A stretch of DNA of 64,000 nucleotides from the NCBI RefSeq assembly GCF_025913575.1, contig NZ_CP109785.1, forward strand, positions 744,001 to 808,000, given 5' to 3'. Origin of the DNA: Halocatena marina (GTDB lineage Archaea > Halobacteriota > Halobacteria > Halobacteriales > Haloarculaceae). Below the pieces are notes generated by a model. That model saw only the letters and a list, made by a program, of their open reading frames with translations, had not been told where the DNA came from and ran no database searches. The position numbers were made by a program, and so were the translations under genes. Below, piece by piece: positions 24,865 to 33,977 of the stretch; the stretch's first letter is position 1; every line of letters begins with the position of its first letter.

Positions 24865-27153
24865 CTACGCTGCTGTTTCCTCTGTCTCGGATGTAGACGG
24901 CCGTTCCCGATCTGTGCCGTGTCTCCGATCGTCAAAGCGGTCGTCAATGAATTCGTCGAGGTAGGTGGGATCATAGCTGTACGGGACTGTCCCTGTCTTT
25001 CCGGGGCGGGCGGCCCACGTCGATGTGAAGATGATCCGGTCGTAGATCGGTGCGCGGAGGAATCGATTCAGTTCCTCTGAACCATTCTCGAACGTCTGTT
25101 GATCCAGTTGCTTGACTCGATACAGGTCGTTCTCAGTAACGCCAATGAACGTGAACTGATGGTTGACGTACTCGTTTCGAACTTCACTAAGACTCTGGAA
25201 CGGCTCAGTGCTCGTCCCATCGTAGCTGATGTTGGCCGCTGGTACCGAGATGTCTCGGAGATACCAGCCAGTTCCTGGGATTGAGCTCGAATTTCCGTTG
25301 ACAGCGTAGTCGGTCGTTTGTCGGAACGCGATGAGAACCTCCTGACCGCTGTACGATGAGAGATCGAACGATTCGTTGACCCACTCGCCGCCGGTATCAC
25401 CGGTGAATCCTGGTCGATTCTCGGCGATCGGAGGGTAGGCGCTATCAGGCGAAGCAAGGTAATCGCTCGTGTTCTCGTTCGACAGCGAGGTCCACGTCTC
25501 GCCACCGTCAGTCGAGACCTGCACGAATCCGTAGTCCCAGCCCCGCTCAATGTCGTAGTACGTATCGAACGTCAACGTCGGCGACTCGGTACCGCGGAGA
25601 TCTGCTTCAATGACCGCGAAGTTGTCCGTGAGGTCGCCTTCGTTGCCCCATAGCACAGTATCACCTGAGTTCGAACTCGTACCGTTCCCCGGGGCAGAGA
25701 CGGTATCCCATGCTGTCGGCTTGAAATCGATACCGTCAGCGCTGAATGTGACCATTGGCTCTCGATCGGGAGTGAGTGTGTTGTACGAACTCCCCCATGC
25801 CGCAGTACGGTTGTTCGTCCCACTCGTATTCACGTTCAGGTCGATCTCTTCGAACTGATACCGAGATGGTCTCGGCCGCAACGGATCGTCCAAGCTATCG
25901 AGGACGAGTGCCGTCGAAAAGTCCTGATGCAGGCTGTAAAAATCAGTTCCTGTTTGTTCTTCTTGAAGTGTGTTTTCGACGCTCACAATGCCGTTGTCCT
26001 GATCACGGACGAGATTTTTAATAAACGAATCACCGTATCGTTGATCCAAATACATCTGGAACAATCCGGCAACGCCGTAATCTGCGAGGATGTTGAGTTC
26101 CCCTTGATCGCCCCATTCGACGAGCGAGTTTCCGGGATGTTCCTCAAAGGCGTTGACGTGTCCCTCAGGCATTCCGTAGCCAGCGGCGTACTCTGCATAC
26201 TCTGAGAGTCCTTCGTTGACCCACGATAGCTCATCGGCATCACGGTCACTGTGGATCAAATGCTGGAATTCATGCGTGAGCGTTCCTTCAATGGCGGTAG
26301 CGCTCCCATTCTCATCAGATCGCCACGGAGCATCTTTCGGACCAAGTCGATTGTCCCAATTGTATGCGTCCATGGTGAGAACGTTACGATCTGTGTAGTC
26401 TTCGATGACCGATGAGTAGAACCCGGCGGTATAGAGTGGATAGCTCTCGTTGAAGTAGTTCTTATCACGAATGTTATCTACGAGGACTATATTCCGGCTC
26501 TTGTTATCTGATGATTGGTAGTAGTTCTCCGGGACGACACCATCTTGAGAGAGTTCTGCATCAGTCCCGTAGCGCTTATCTGGTTCTCCGAAGAGTTCCA
26601 CGTCTGATTGATAGATGTTATTTTCGAACTCTTCGGCAAGATAATCGACCTGCGCATCCGTCATATTTGGATTCTCTCGGGAGTCGTTTGTCGGCCACGA
26701 GAGATTGTCTGCAACCCAGATAGCTCCATGCTCGCTGTAGGCTCGGAGTGTATATTCTTTGATATAATACTGTCCTGTGTCGTAGTTCAGTGCGGGGAAA
26801 ACTTTTGTTGTCCCGATTGCTGGACGGGAATTTTTAGCCTCAATATCCCGCGAACTGGGACTGCCAATCGTCTCCGGAACAGACGATCGATCGAGCGTAA
26901 AATTTTGTAACTCACTTGATCTCACTTCTCTCGGTTGATATTCCTGAGGGTTGTCATTCTCATTAGTTGTCTCATTTTCCTCCGTCGAAGTTTGCGTTAT
27001 GTCTGTCTCTTGAGAGATTGATTTTGTTGTATCTTCATCTGTTAATTCTATCTGAGAGGTTGCGATGGCCGGAGCACCAACCCATGCAACTGAGCCGGAT
27101 AGTACGACCAACGCCGTCACGAAGATCGGTAGAATCCTCATAGCGGTATCCAT
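24865..27153 (-). CDS. secreted zinc metalloprotease, HExxH gluzincin type (immune-inhibitor-A-like C-terminus)
   Basis: A 762-residue exported protein. Residues 5-30 are a Sec-type signal (ILPIFVTALVVLSGSVAWVGAPAIA without twin Arg), followed by a Thr/Glu/Asn-rich stretch to about residue 75. The zinc motif THEFQHLIH has His294, Glu295 and His298, and WVNEGLSEY supplies Glu314, the NEG-type third ligand. After it, a beta-sandwich region has WDYGFVQVSTDGGETW and GQEVLIAFRQTTD, as in M6/InhA-type proteases. It probably digests extracellular protein. The C-terminal 30 residues are charged and disordered, with no transmembrane anchor. Locally richer in A/T than its neighbours. Confidence 0.82.
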   Translation of the reverse strand: MDTAMRILPIFVTALVVLSGSVAWVGAPAIATSQIELTDEDTTKSISQETDITQTSTEENETTNENDNPQEYQPREVRSSELQNFTLDRSSVPETIGSPSSRDIEAKNSRPAIGTTKVFPALNYDTGQYYIKEYTLRAYSEHGAIWVADNLSWPTNDSRENPNMTDAQVDYLAEEFENNIYQSDVELFGEPDKRYGTDAELSQDGVVPENYYQSSDNKSRNIVLVDNIRDKNYFNESYPLYTAGFYSSVIEDYTDRNVLTMDAYNWDNRLGPKDAPWRSDENGSATAIEGTLTHEFQHLIHSDRDADELSWVNEGLSEYAEYAAGYGMPEGHVNAFEEHPGNSLVEWGDQGELNILADYGVAGLFQMYLDQRYGDSFIKNLVRDQDNGIVSVENTLQEEQTGTDFYSLHQDFSTALVLDSLDDPLRPRPSRYQFEEIDLNVNTSGTNNRTAAWGSSYNTLTPDREPMVTFSADGIDFKPTAWDTVSAPGNGTSSNSGDTVLWGNEGDLTDNFAVIEADLRGTESPTLTFDTYYDIERGWDYGFVQVSTDGGETWTSLSNENTSDYLASPDSAYPPIAENRPGFTGDTGGEWVNESFDLSSYSGQEVLIAFRQTTDYAVNGNSSSIPGTGWYLRDISVPAANISYDGTSTEPFQSLSEVRNEYVNHQFTFIGVTENDLYRVKQLDQQTFENGSEELNRFLRAPIYDRIIFTSTWAARPGKTGTVPYSYDPTYLDEFIDDRFDDRRHGTDRERPSTSETEETAA

Positions 27154-27250
27154 CTCAAATCAAAGAAGATATTTATAATCATCCCTCTTTTATATTAGGT
27201 TTATCCAACAATTTAGGTATATTGATGTGTATTTGAGATATGAAAATGCA

Positions 27251-27373
27251 CGATGTTCAAGATCGGTTATGATTACTATCGTGGGAGAAATTCCAAAAAT
27301 TCGAACATCGGTTTTGGACGAATGAGCACACGATTATGTGTTTGACAGATGGCTTCGTGGTCATTGAACATCG
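27251..27373. repeat. three copies of GAACATCG, one inverted
   Basis: CGATGTTC at 27251-27258 is the reverse complement of GAACATCG at 27303-27310 and 27366-27373. They lie in the 225-base gap between the metalloprotease start and the ModE-like stop. The copies may form alternative hairpins ending the regulator transcript or an operator set for the protease. Confidence 0.35.
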
Positions 27374-27378
27374 TTTCA

Positions 27379-28062
27379 TCACTCTACTGGCGTTGTGCGG
27401 GTCGCGGTAGCTTTGAATGAGATGATCACGTTATTACCCGCTTCGAGGTCGAATTCCACGAGAGTATCACGGGTAATAAGTGTCGTGACTGGTGTCTTGG
27501 CCCCGATATCGACGACAACACGGGCAATTGACTCGCCACGATCTATTTCTGTCGCTGTCCCGTGAAACCGATTACGCGCGCTCATCCCAGCCGTCGATGG
27601 CACATCATCAGGCGTATGGAGTGTAATAGCGTCGGCTCGAAGCACTACCTGTACTCGATCAGCAGGCTCTGTAATCAGTGCACGTACCGTCCCGGCAGCC
27701 GTTTTGACAGTCGCTAGCTCGGCCTTGTGGTCGATTACGACACCAGAGAGAACGGTCTCTTCGACAGCAGCAGTGCCAGCGTACGCTGTTCGTAGCCGCT
27801 CAAAGCGTGTGAGTAGATCATGGGCGTTCGCTGTGAGTTCACTCCCGCCACCGTCAACGCCGCCCCGCTGGCGCTCAACAAGTGGTCCCAGTGCCTGTTC
27901 GAGGGTCTTGATTCGCTTGTGAGCACGCGAAAAAGAGCGATTGAGCGAATCGGCAGCAGCGTTGAGTGACTGCTGTTCCTCAACAGCGCGCAACAGCGCC
28001 GCATCCGCTTTCTCGAACGACACTCCTTTGGCCCGCAATCGCGCTTCGAACCCTGCATCCAT
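27379..28062 (-). CDS. ModE-like transcriptional regulator with TOBE domain
   Basis: A 227-residue regulator. Residues 1-75 form a LysR/ModE-type winged helix (ALLRAVEEQQSLNAAADSLNRSFSRAHKRIKTLEQALG). Residues about 100-165 and 160-225 look like TOBE-like oxyanion-binding folds (NRFHGTATEIDRGESIARVVVDIG, then TTLITRDTLVEFDLEAGNNVIISFKATAT). ModE proteins bind molybdate or tungstate and repress uptake genes. It is divergent from wtpA with 67 bases between starts, and a TAACG-GTT-CGTTA palindrome there is the obvious candidate operator. Confidence 0.85.
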   Translation of the reverse strand: MDAGFEARLRAKGVSFEKADAALLRAVEEQQSLNAAADSLNRSFSRAHKRIKTLEQALGPLVERQRGGVDGGGSELTANAHDLLTRFERLRTAYAGTAAVEETVLSGVVIDHKAELATVKTAAGTVRALITEPADRVQVVLRADAITLHTPDDVPSTAGMSARNRFHGTATEIDRGESIARVVVDIGAKTPVTTLITRDTLVEFDLEAGNNVIISFKATATRTTPVE

Positions 28063-28092
28063 ATGTTGGCATCACTCTTCGAACGGGAAAAC

Positions 28093-28124
28093 CTTTATGT
28101 CGAATTCGAAATAACGGTTCGTTA
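28093..28124 (+). promoter_or_regulatory. wtp promoter with candidate ModE operator
   Basis: CTTTATG at 28093-28099 is about 34 bases before the wtpA ATG. TAACG-GTT-CGTTA (28112-28124) is a 5-3-5 palindrome between that box and the ATG, where a bound repressor would cover the transcription start. Confidence 0.45.
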
Positions 28125-28129
28125 CGTCC

Positions 28130-29116
28130 ATGAGGAAACAACGCTCTGTACCGTATTCGCGCCGGGGATTTCTACAAGCGGTCGGTGGAGCAGGAATCGT
28201 CCTGACGGCGGGTTGTCTGACAGAAGGTGGTGCTGGGAATAGCACTGCTAACCGATCTACTCCAATCTCGATTCTCGCGGCGGGCAGCCTCAACAACGCG
28301 TTGTTGAACGGCTTAGAGCCGGTCGTTGACGCGTCGGTGCAGATCGAAACGCATGGATCGGCCCACGTTGCTCGGATGATCGATGAAGGATTGCGGGATC
28401 CTGACATTGTTGTGGTCGCAGATACTGCGCTGTTCGATGGGCCACTCACTCCATCTTGGTACTCGATCTTCACGAGCAACGCCATCGTGATCGCGTACAA
28501 CGAAGAGACAGAAGAGGGACAACGCCTCGCTGCTGACCCAGATGAGTGGTATACAGTACTAGCCAGTGACGAGATTGCTCTCGGCCGGAGCGATCCAAAG
28601 CTAGATCCGTTGGGGTATCGGGCGTTGTTCATGCTCGAACTCGCCTCGCGGTACTACGATACCGAAGATCTCGTCTCAAAGCTCCTTCAACGAGACCAGA
28701 TTTATCCTGAATCATCGCTGATCAGTCGTTTCGAAACAGGCTCGGTTGATGCAGTGATCGCCTATCGGAACATGGCGGTTGAGCGTGGCTATGCGTTTAT
28801 TGACCTTCCAAACCAGATTGATCTCAGCAGTCCAGAACACGTCGATGAATGGTACTCAACAGTCTCGTATTCGTTACCAAACGGAAAAAAGGTGCAAGGC
28901 GAGTGTGTCAGCTACGGTTCAACGATTCGTACGATGAGTGACGCCGCGCTCGATGTCTTCAATGTCCTCACTACGGGTGCGTATCTCAAACAACACGGGT
29001 TCATTTTACGCGACACGTTCCCGGCTCACAAGGGAGATACTCCACAACACGTCGAAAAAGAGGTGAATGGTGGTCATTCCGACAGTAAAAACCCTACTGC
29101 GATGTTTCAGGTATAA
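28130..29116 (+). CDS. wtpA: tungstate/molybdate ABC substrate-binding lipoprotein
   Basis: A 328-residue Tat lipoprotein (SRRGFLQAVGG, lipobox LTAGC). ISILAAGSLNNAL opens the oxyanion-binding fold, HGSAHVARMIDEG matches the second ligand loop, and LGRSDPKLDPLGYRALFMLELASRYY is close to the WtpA/ModA family signature, WtpA in particular. It delivers WO4 or MoO4 to the permease at 29151. The last 25 residues are polar and may be disordered. Which oxyanion is preferred cannot be read from sequence. Confidence 0.88.
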   Translation: MRKQRSVPYSRRGFLQAVGGAGIVLTAGCLTEGGAGNSTANRSTPISILAAGSLNNALLNGLEPVVDASVQIETHGSAHVARMIDEGLRDPDIVVVADTALFDGPLTPSWYSIFTSNAIVIAYNEETEEGQRLAADPDEWYTVLASDEIALGRSDPKLDPLGYRALFMLELASRYYDTEDLVSKLLQRDQIYPESSLISRFETGSVDAVIAYRNMAVERGYAFIDLPNQIDLSSPEHVDEWYSTVSYSLPNGKKVQGECVSYGSTIRTMSDAALDVFNVLTTGAYLKQHGFILRDTFPAHKGDTPQHVEKEVNGGHSDSKNPTAMFQV

Positions 29117-29150
29117 ACACACAGGTAGAACGTAATATATACTCCAATAT

Positions 29151-29957
29151 ATGAATACGCGACATACACGGTTGCACGGTGGATCATCGCTCGACTGGCT
29201 TACTGTGGCGCTCGTTCTCGGTTGCGTGCTACTTCTGTATTATCTCGTACCGTTAGTATCGCTGTTCTTTTCTGTTCCGGTGGGGGATGTAATCGTTCGC
29301 TTAAACGATCCGACGGTGGTGAACGTAGCAACGACATCGTTGCTGGGTGCATCGATCAGCACGAGCTTTGCGATGGCGTTCGGTTTGCCGTTAGCTTATT
29401 GGATCGCACGCGCAGAAACCCGTTGGAAGAGTGTTGTAACCGCGATTGTGGTGCTCCCGCTCGTTCTCCCTCCAACAGTAAGTGGCATCATCCTGCGTAC
29501 TCTGTTCGGTCCAAATACGATGATCGGAGACTGGGCCGCCGCCGCCGGAATTCAGACGTGGCGCTCTCTTGCTGGCATCGTGCTTGCCCAGACGTTCGTT
29601 GCGTCGCCGTTCGTCGTCGTCACTTCGATGGCTGCATTCGAAGGTGTGGATCGGACGCTCGAACACGCCTCGCGGTCGCTCGGAAAAAGTCGCCTGACAA
29701 CGATGCGACGCATCACGCTCCCGCTCGCTCTGCCGGGAATTGTCGCAGGGATGACCCTTGCATTCGCTCGTGCGATGGGCGAATTCGGTGCGACCATGAT
29801 GATGGCCTATTATCCACGGACGATGCCGATTCAAATCTGGCGGGCGTTTCGGGAGCTTGGTTTGGACAATGCCTACCCGATTGCGATACTTCTCGTGCTC
29901 ATTTCGGTTGCAGTGCTCATAATTCTCAACACCGTTGCATCGAATCCATGGAGGTAG
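29151..29957 (+). CDS. wtpB: tungstate/molybdate ABC permease
   Basis: A 268-residue membrane protein with six helices. VLPLVLPPTVSGIIL is the ModB/WtpB signature, and the coupling-helix EAA motif is ASRSLGKSRLTTMRRITLPLALPGIVAGM, followed by FARAMGEFGATMMMA. It forms the membrane channel with the ATPase encoded 9 bases downstream. Confidence 0.93.
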   Translation: MNTRHTRLHGGSSLDWLTVALVLGCVLLLYYLVPLVSLFFSVPVGDVIVRLNDPTVVNVATTSLLGASISTSFAMAFGLPLAYWIARAETRWKSVVTAIVVLPLVLPPTVSGIILRTLFGPNTMIGDWAAAAGIQTWRSLAGIVLAQTFVASPFVVVTSMAAFEGVDRTLEHASRSLGKSRLTTMRRITLPLALPGIVAGMTLAFARAMGEFGATMMMAYYPRTMPIQIWRAFRELGLDNAYPIAILLVLISVAVLIILNTVASNPWR

Positions 29958-29966
29958 TCTCGCGCT

Positions 29967-31001
29967 ATGCTTGTCCTTAGTGACCTCGTGAAATCGCACG
30001 ACGTGTTTGAGCTCGGCCCGATCAACCTCACTGTTGAAGATGAGGTCGTCTCCGTCCTTGGACCGTCGGGCGGTGGAAAGACAACACTACTCTCGGCTAT
30101 CGCGGGGATTAGCGACATCAATGCCGGAACGGTCGTTCTCAATGATGCTGATCTCACCGAGTCCCCTCCAGAAAAGCGAGGCATCGTTCTCGTTTTTCAA
30201 GATGGAGCACTGTTCCCACACATGACTGCCTGGGAGAATATTAACTACGCCGCGACGTCTCCCGAGCGTGTCGATGTGCTTGCTGAAACGCTCGAAATCA
30301 CCGCTATCTTGGGCCAGAAAGCGTCGACGCTTTCTGGAGGCGAGCGTCAGCGTGTCGCACTCGCACGGTCGATCGCTGCTGATCCTGCTGCACTGTTGCT
30401 TGATGAGCCACTTGCGAACCTCGATGCTCCGATCAGACGCCGATTGCGCCATGAACTGCGCGATCTGCTTGCTTCACTTGATATTCCCGTCGTCTACGTC
30501 ACTCACGATCAGCACGAGGCAAGCATTATTGGCGACCGACTAGCTGTCATCGAAAGTGGAACGATACACCAACTTGGGACTCCAACTGAGGTGTTCATGC
30601 GCCCAAAGACTCCGTTCGTCGCGTCGTTCACCGGAAGCGTCAATCTGTTTCAAGCACGAGTCGATGAGACTGCACTTGTATGGGGAGACCGGCGGATCGA
30701 ATGTCCCGCACACGAATACGATGTCGATCAAGATGTCTGGTTCTGCATTCGCCCTGAATACGTCACGATCGCTGATGATACAACCAACACGAACGTCTTT
30801 CTGGGACGGATCGAACGGCGAGTTTTCCAAGGTGATGATTATCTCGTTACTGTCTCCCCTGATGGAATGGATGAGACGGTAGAACTCAAACTGGCTCCTC
30901 TCGCCTATAATCAGCTACAAATTGAGACGCGCGAACAAATGCACATCTCGTTCGAAAGGGATGCTATCCACATAATCGAGAACGCGCCCCGCGAACAATA
31001 A
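29967..31001 (+). CDS. wtpC: tungstate/molybdate ABC ATP-binding protein
   Basis: A 344-residue ABC ATPase. Walker A is GPSGGGKTT, the Q-loop is LVFQDGALFPHMT, the signature is TLSGGERQRVALARS, Walker B is LLLDEPLANLD, and the H-loop is YVTHDQHEA. A C-terminal TOBE-like domain from about residue 245 (VDETALVWGDRRIECPAHEY...) is usual in ModC/WtpC and may sense the oxyanion. Third gene of the wtp operon. Confidence 0.93.
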   Translation: MLVLSDLVKSHDVFELGPINLTVEDEVVSVLGPSGGGKTTLLSAIAGISDINAGTVVLNDADLTESPPEKRGIVLVFQDGALFPHMTAWENINYAATSPERVDVLAETLEITAILGQKASTLSGGERQRVALARSIAADPAALLLDEPLANLDAPIRRRLRHELRDLLASLDIPVVYVTHDQHEASIIGDRLAVIESGTIHQLGTPTEVFMRPKTPFVASFTGSVNLFQARVDETALVWGDRRIECPAHEYDVDQDVWFCIRPEYVTIADDTTNTNVFLGRIERRVFQGDDYLVTVSPDGMDETVELKLAPLAYNQLQIETREQMHISFERDAIHIIENAPREQ

Positions 31002-31463
31002 ACATTAATATATCTTGTACACATACATGATGTAATAGAGACAATAATTGATTAATATATATGATGTATTTGAGGTAAACTGAGTCAAGGTGTGATACAT
31101 CTGGTATCGCGCTGGTAGTGAATGGAAGATTTTGATGTTACGAGCTGGATGATAGTCATTAAGTTATTGCTGGTGTTCATCCACTCAATTCGAATCAGTT
31201 CTTGTGATTAGGACCTGCTTTCAGCAAAGTGTGGACGAAACATCCTCAATCGAATACAATCTACGGGTAAATTTTTCTACAACATGGTGATACACCGGGA
31301 CGAAGAATAGAATCATGAATGGGGGAACGATCATTCGTACTACCGGCTCGAAATTCATGATGCTATTCGAGATAGAAATGATTCATTGAAGAGATATTAG
31401 ATGGAACTATCACTTTGATGAAGGTAGCGTCTCGGGCTAGCTCGTGTTGGCCCTGTCTTGGAA
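31002..31463. other. AT-rich gap without a supported gene
   Basis: Downstream of wtpC the DNA turns AT-rich, with runs such as TTAATATATATGATG. Short frames on both strands lack haloarchaeal codon or residue bias, and I see no RNA gene. Confidence 0.4.
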
Positions 31464-31571
31464 TTATTGCTCTTCGATGAAGTGTTCACAGTCACATTTC
31501 GATGTCTGAAAATTTTCCTCGTCCACGGGCTGTCGGTAGTAGCTGTTCGCTTCTTCGTCGGTTGGATTCAT
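31464..31571 (-). CDS. candidate 35-residue acidic protein or gene remnant
   Basis: Frame starting MNPTDEEANSYYRQPVDEEN and ending SKCDCEHFIEEQ. The strong acidic bias and the CDC-E-H cluster are what a real haloarchaeal micro-protein would show, but no TATA box is visible at the right distance and the frame is closed just upstream (TGA CCG GTG GGG ATG). It may be the C-terminal scrap of a lost gene. The rest of 31572-31816 shows nothing supportable. Confidence 0.3.
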   Translation of the reverse strand: MNPTDEEANSYYRQPVDEENFQTSKCDCEHFIEEQ

Positions 31572-31816
31572 CCCCACCGGTCATCGAGTGTGCGAGGAGC
31601 CGTCGGTTGTACACACCAGCAAACATTCGGGGACTGACTCTCTTCGATCCGTTGTGTCCAGTCCATCGATGTTCCCGTTCATCCCGCTCTCTGCAAGTCC
31701 ATAGCCCGTGATCAATCTCAAATGTAATGCTGATCGGAGGTCACTCGAAGCTGTGTATTTCACTGTTTAAACGGTCGCTCCCCTACTGTTATTTCGCTAC
31801 GTGATTATGATACTGT

Positions 31817-32209
31817 ATGCGAGAAATTCAGACAACCGACGCACCGGAGAGTATTGGCCCATTCTCACAGGGAATCGTTCAGGAGAACACGATCTACGTC
31901 TCTGGTCAAGGCCCAATTGACCCAGACACGGGAGAGATCATTGGAGCGTCCCCGGGAGAACAGACGCGACAGACCCTCGAAAACGTTGAAGCAATTTTGA
32001 AAGCAGCTGGGGCTTCGCTTGCTGATGTGGTAAAAACAACCGTATTTATAAATGATATGCGATATTATGACGAAGTCAACGAAGTTTATGCCGAACGACT
32101 TTCGGAGCCGTATCCGGCTCGAAGCGCGGTCGAAGTAGTGAAACTACCGGTCGATATCGACGTAGAGATCGAGGTGACTGCAGCCGTTCCCGATCATCAG
32201 CTCGAATAA
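31817..32209 (+). CDS. ridA: RidA family enamine/imine deaminase
   Basis: A 130-residue RidA (YjgF/YER057c/UK114) protein, which hydrolyses reactive 2-aminoacrylate and other enamines. IGPFSQGIVQENTIYVSGQGPIDP, NVEAILKAAGASLADVVKTTVFINDM and YPARSAVEVVKLP are the family blocks; the Arg of PARSAVEV is the substrate-carboxylate-binding residue. Length is standard for the trimeric enzyme. It converges with the MBL-fold gene at 32231 with 21 bases between stops. Confidence 0.95.
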   Translation: MREIQTTDAPESIGPFSQGIVQENTIYVSGQGPIDPDTGEIIGASPGEQTRQTLENVEAILKAAGASLADVVKTTVFINDMRYYDEVNEVYAERLSEPYPARSAVEVVKLPVDIDVEIEVTAAVPDHQLE

Positions 32210-32230
32210 ACCTCGTACTACGTACAGTAC

Positions 32231-33937
32231 CTACTCGTCGTCGATACCAAGCACAACACCGACAGTTTCTCCAGTGTCTGTGTTCGGAAGTTCTTCTTCG
32301 ACACGAAGAAGCGTGACACCGTTCTGGGTATCGAGTACCCTCGCTGGATAGCGTCGCTCCTGAATGGTTGATTCGAGACGATCGAGTCGGTCGAGGATCT
32401 GTTCGAGCGATGCGTCCTCTGTTACTGATTTTCCATCTCTCCTTGACTCAACATCAGACGCTTCGTGTATCGCAGACGTTGTCTGTTCCTGTGGTTGTGA
32501 ATGTGAATGTGTGGTCGTTTGAGATCCTGTTGTCTGAGACGGTGAGTGTGTTGCTGAGAGTGTTGGAGCGCGCTGTATGACTGCTTCAATATCCAACCCC
32601 TCTGCTTCGAGGTCGACATCTGGGCGACGGTCCATTGATGGGAACAATAGTCCACCGTCTGCCTCTTCAAGTCCGTCTCCCATATACCGAGAGGTGTTCG
32701 TAGAGGATTGTTCGACGCGTTGCCGAGTCATCGTAGAGACCCACGGTGGAGGTGTCCATCCTCGTTCATCGAGAAGCGTATGCCGCGTCTGATCGTCCGT
32801 AACCCAGACGTAGCTTGCAAATTTGTCTTTGTATCTATCAGCTGCAGGACCTTTCTGATGCAAGATAACCACGTGCATCGGCGTCAGTTGATCGACGAGT
32901 GCATCTATCTTTTCGCGTGACGGATGGTTGCTCAGGAACTCGTCGTGAACAGTACAGCCAGCAGTCCGGATTGGAGAGTTGGTTCCAGAAAGTACCTGAA
33001 CGAGTGTTGCACCGGGATCGTCGTCGATAGTTGCAAACAACCGGTCTGCGCTCTTGGGGCCTTCACGGGACGGCACTTCTGGTCCAGCAATTGTGATACA
33101 CCCTGAGTCAAGAATCGTCGTCGGATCGGTAAACTCCTGATGGGTACTGACTGAAGGGATATCGTAGTTGAGTCTATCTGCTAGTGTCGCAGCGTGACCG
33201 ACGAGTCTGATTGGCACGCTGATATCGAGTTGTACGTTGGCATGTCCGAGAAGATACGCGAGGTGGAGTCCGGTTAGTCCGCTGGCAGTCGCAAGCACTG
33301 TCGATCCCGCTAGCGCTCTGTCGATAAGCCGTGCGACTGTTTCCGTCAGTTTCGTCTCGACATCCGCATTCGACGCTGCATTCAGCAAGAGCACATCGAT
33401 GTCGATGGGAAGGTCAGGTTCGAATCCAGGATAGCCAGCCGCTCGTCGCATTGTAAAATCGCCCGTCGCAAGAATTGTCCGTTGTTCGTCGTCATCATCC
33501 ACTGATAGCAAGACTCCTGCCGCTCCGGGTGTATGGCCCGCCGGAACGGGACGAACGCGCAGCCCGTTGACTATCGTCGTCCAGCCGTCAATAGGAGATA
33601 ACCGATCGAGAACCGTCTCGGTTGACTCTTGATCATCAAAATCATTTCCCGCAGCAATCGCGTCTTCGAGAATGGCAGCAGTATCGGGAGCGGCATAGAT
33701 TGGTGCGCCATCACGTAGATTTTCATCAAGTGTTTTGTAGTGGTCGAGGTGAGCGTGCGTCAAACAAATTGCAGTGAGATACTCTTCCTCATCTTCGTCG
33801 AGTAAATTGTCGATAGCAACTCCCTCGCCAGTGTCGATTAAGACACATACTGTCTGATCCGGTAAGAGACCGTCAATACGAAGAACAACCGATTCGCGTC
33901 CGGTGAATGGATTTGCATGCTGATAACTGATGTGCAT
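32231..33937 (-). CDS. metallo-beta-lactamase-fold hydrolase with long C-terminal extension
   Basis: A 568-residue protein. The MBL motif is CLTHAHLDHY (about residue 60), and further metal ligands are in VPAGHTPGAAG and LATGDFTMRRAAGY. A beta-CASP-like middle region follows (VLATASGLTGLHLAYLLG...VVILHQKGPAADRY). Residues about 430-510 are a low-complexity Thr/Ser/Gln/His spacer, then a predicted coiled coil (SLEQILDRLDRLESTIQERR) and a small beta domain. Substrate unknown; RNase and general hydrolase activities are both possible, and the typical nucleic-acid beta-CASP motifs are weak. A hairpin lies 17 bases before its start. Confidence 0.8.
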   Translation of the reverse strand: MHISYQHANPFTGRESVVLRIDGLLPDQTVCVLIDTGEGVAIDNLLDEDEEEYLTAICLTHAHLDHYKTLDENLRDGAPIYAAPDTAAILEDAIAAGNDFDDQESTETVLDRLSPIDGWTTIVNGLRVRPVPAGHTPGAAGVLLSVDDDDEQRTILATGDFTMRRAAGYPGFEPDLPIDIDVLLLNAASNADVETKLTETVARLIDRALAGSTVLATASGLTGLHLAYLLGHANVQLDISVPIRLVGHAATLADRLNYDIPSVSTHQEFTDPTTILDSGCITIAGPEVPSREGPKSADRLFATIDDDPGATLVQVLSGTNSPIRTAGCTVHDEFLSNHPSREKIDALVDQLTPMHVVILHQKGPAADRYKDKFASYVWVTDDQTRHTLLDERGWTPPPWVSTMTRQRVEQSSTNTSRYMGDGLEEADGGLLFPSMDRRPDVDLEAEGLDIEAVIQRAPTLSATHSPSQTTGSQTTTHSHSQPQEQTTSAIHEASDVESRRDGKSVTEDASLEQILDRLDRLESTIQERRYPARVLDTQNGVTLLRVEEELPNTDTGETVGVVLGIDDE

Positions 33938-33953
33938 ATCTAAGTTGGGTGGT

Positions 33954-33977
33954 ATAGGCGTCTACGCTAGCGCCTAT
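33954..33977. promoter_or_regulatory. hairpin just upstream of the MBL-fold gene
   Basis: ATAGGCG-T-CTA-CGC-TAG-CGCCTAT folds into a ten-pair stem with one bulged T and a three-base loop, 17 bases before the ATG at 33937. As DNA it could be an operator; in RNA it would be a 5' leader structure. Confidence 0.4.

Noticed and set aside
27195..27209. TTAGGTTTATCCAAC as a third iron box
   Set aside because: At least two mismatches in one half-site and no iron-related gene next to it; likely chance in AT-rich DNA.
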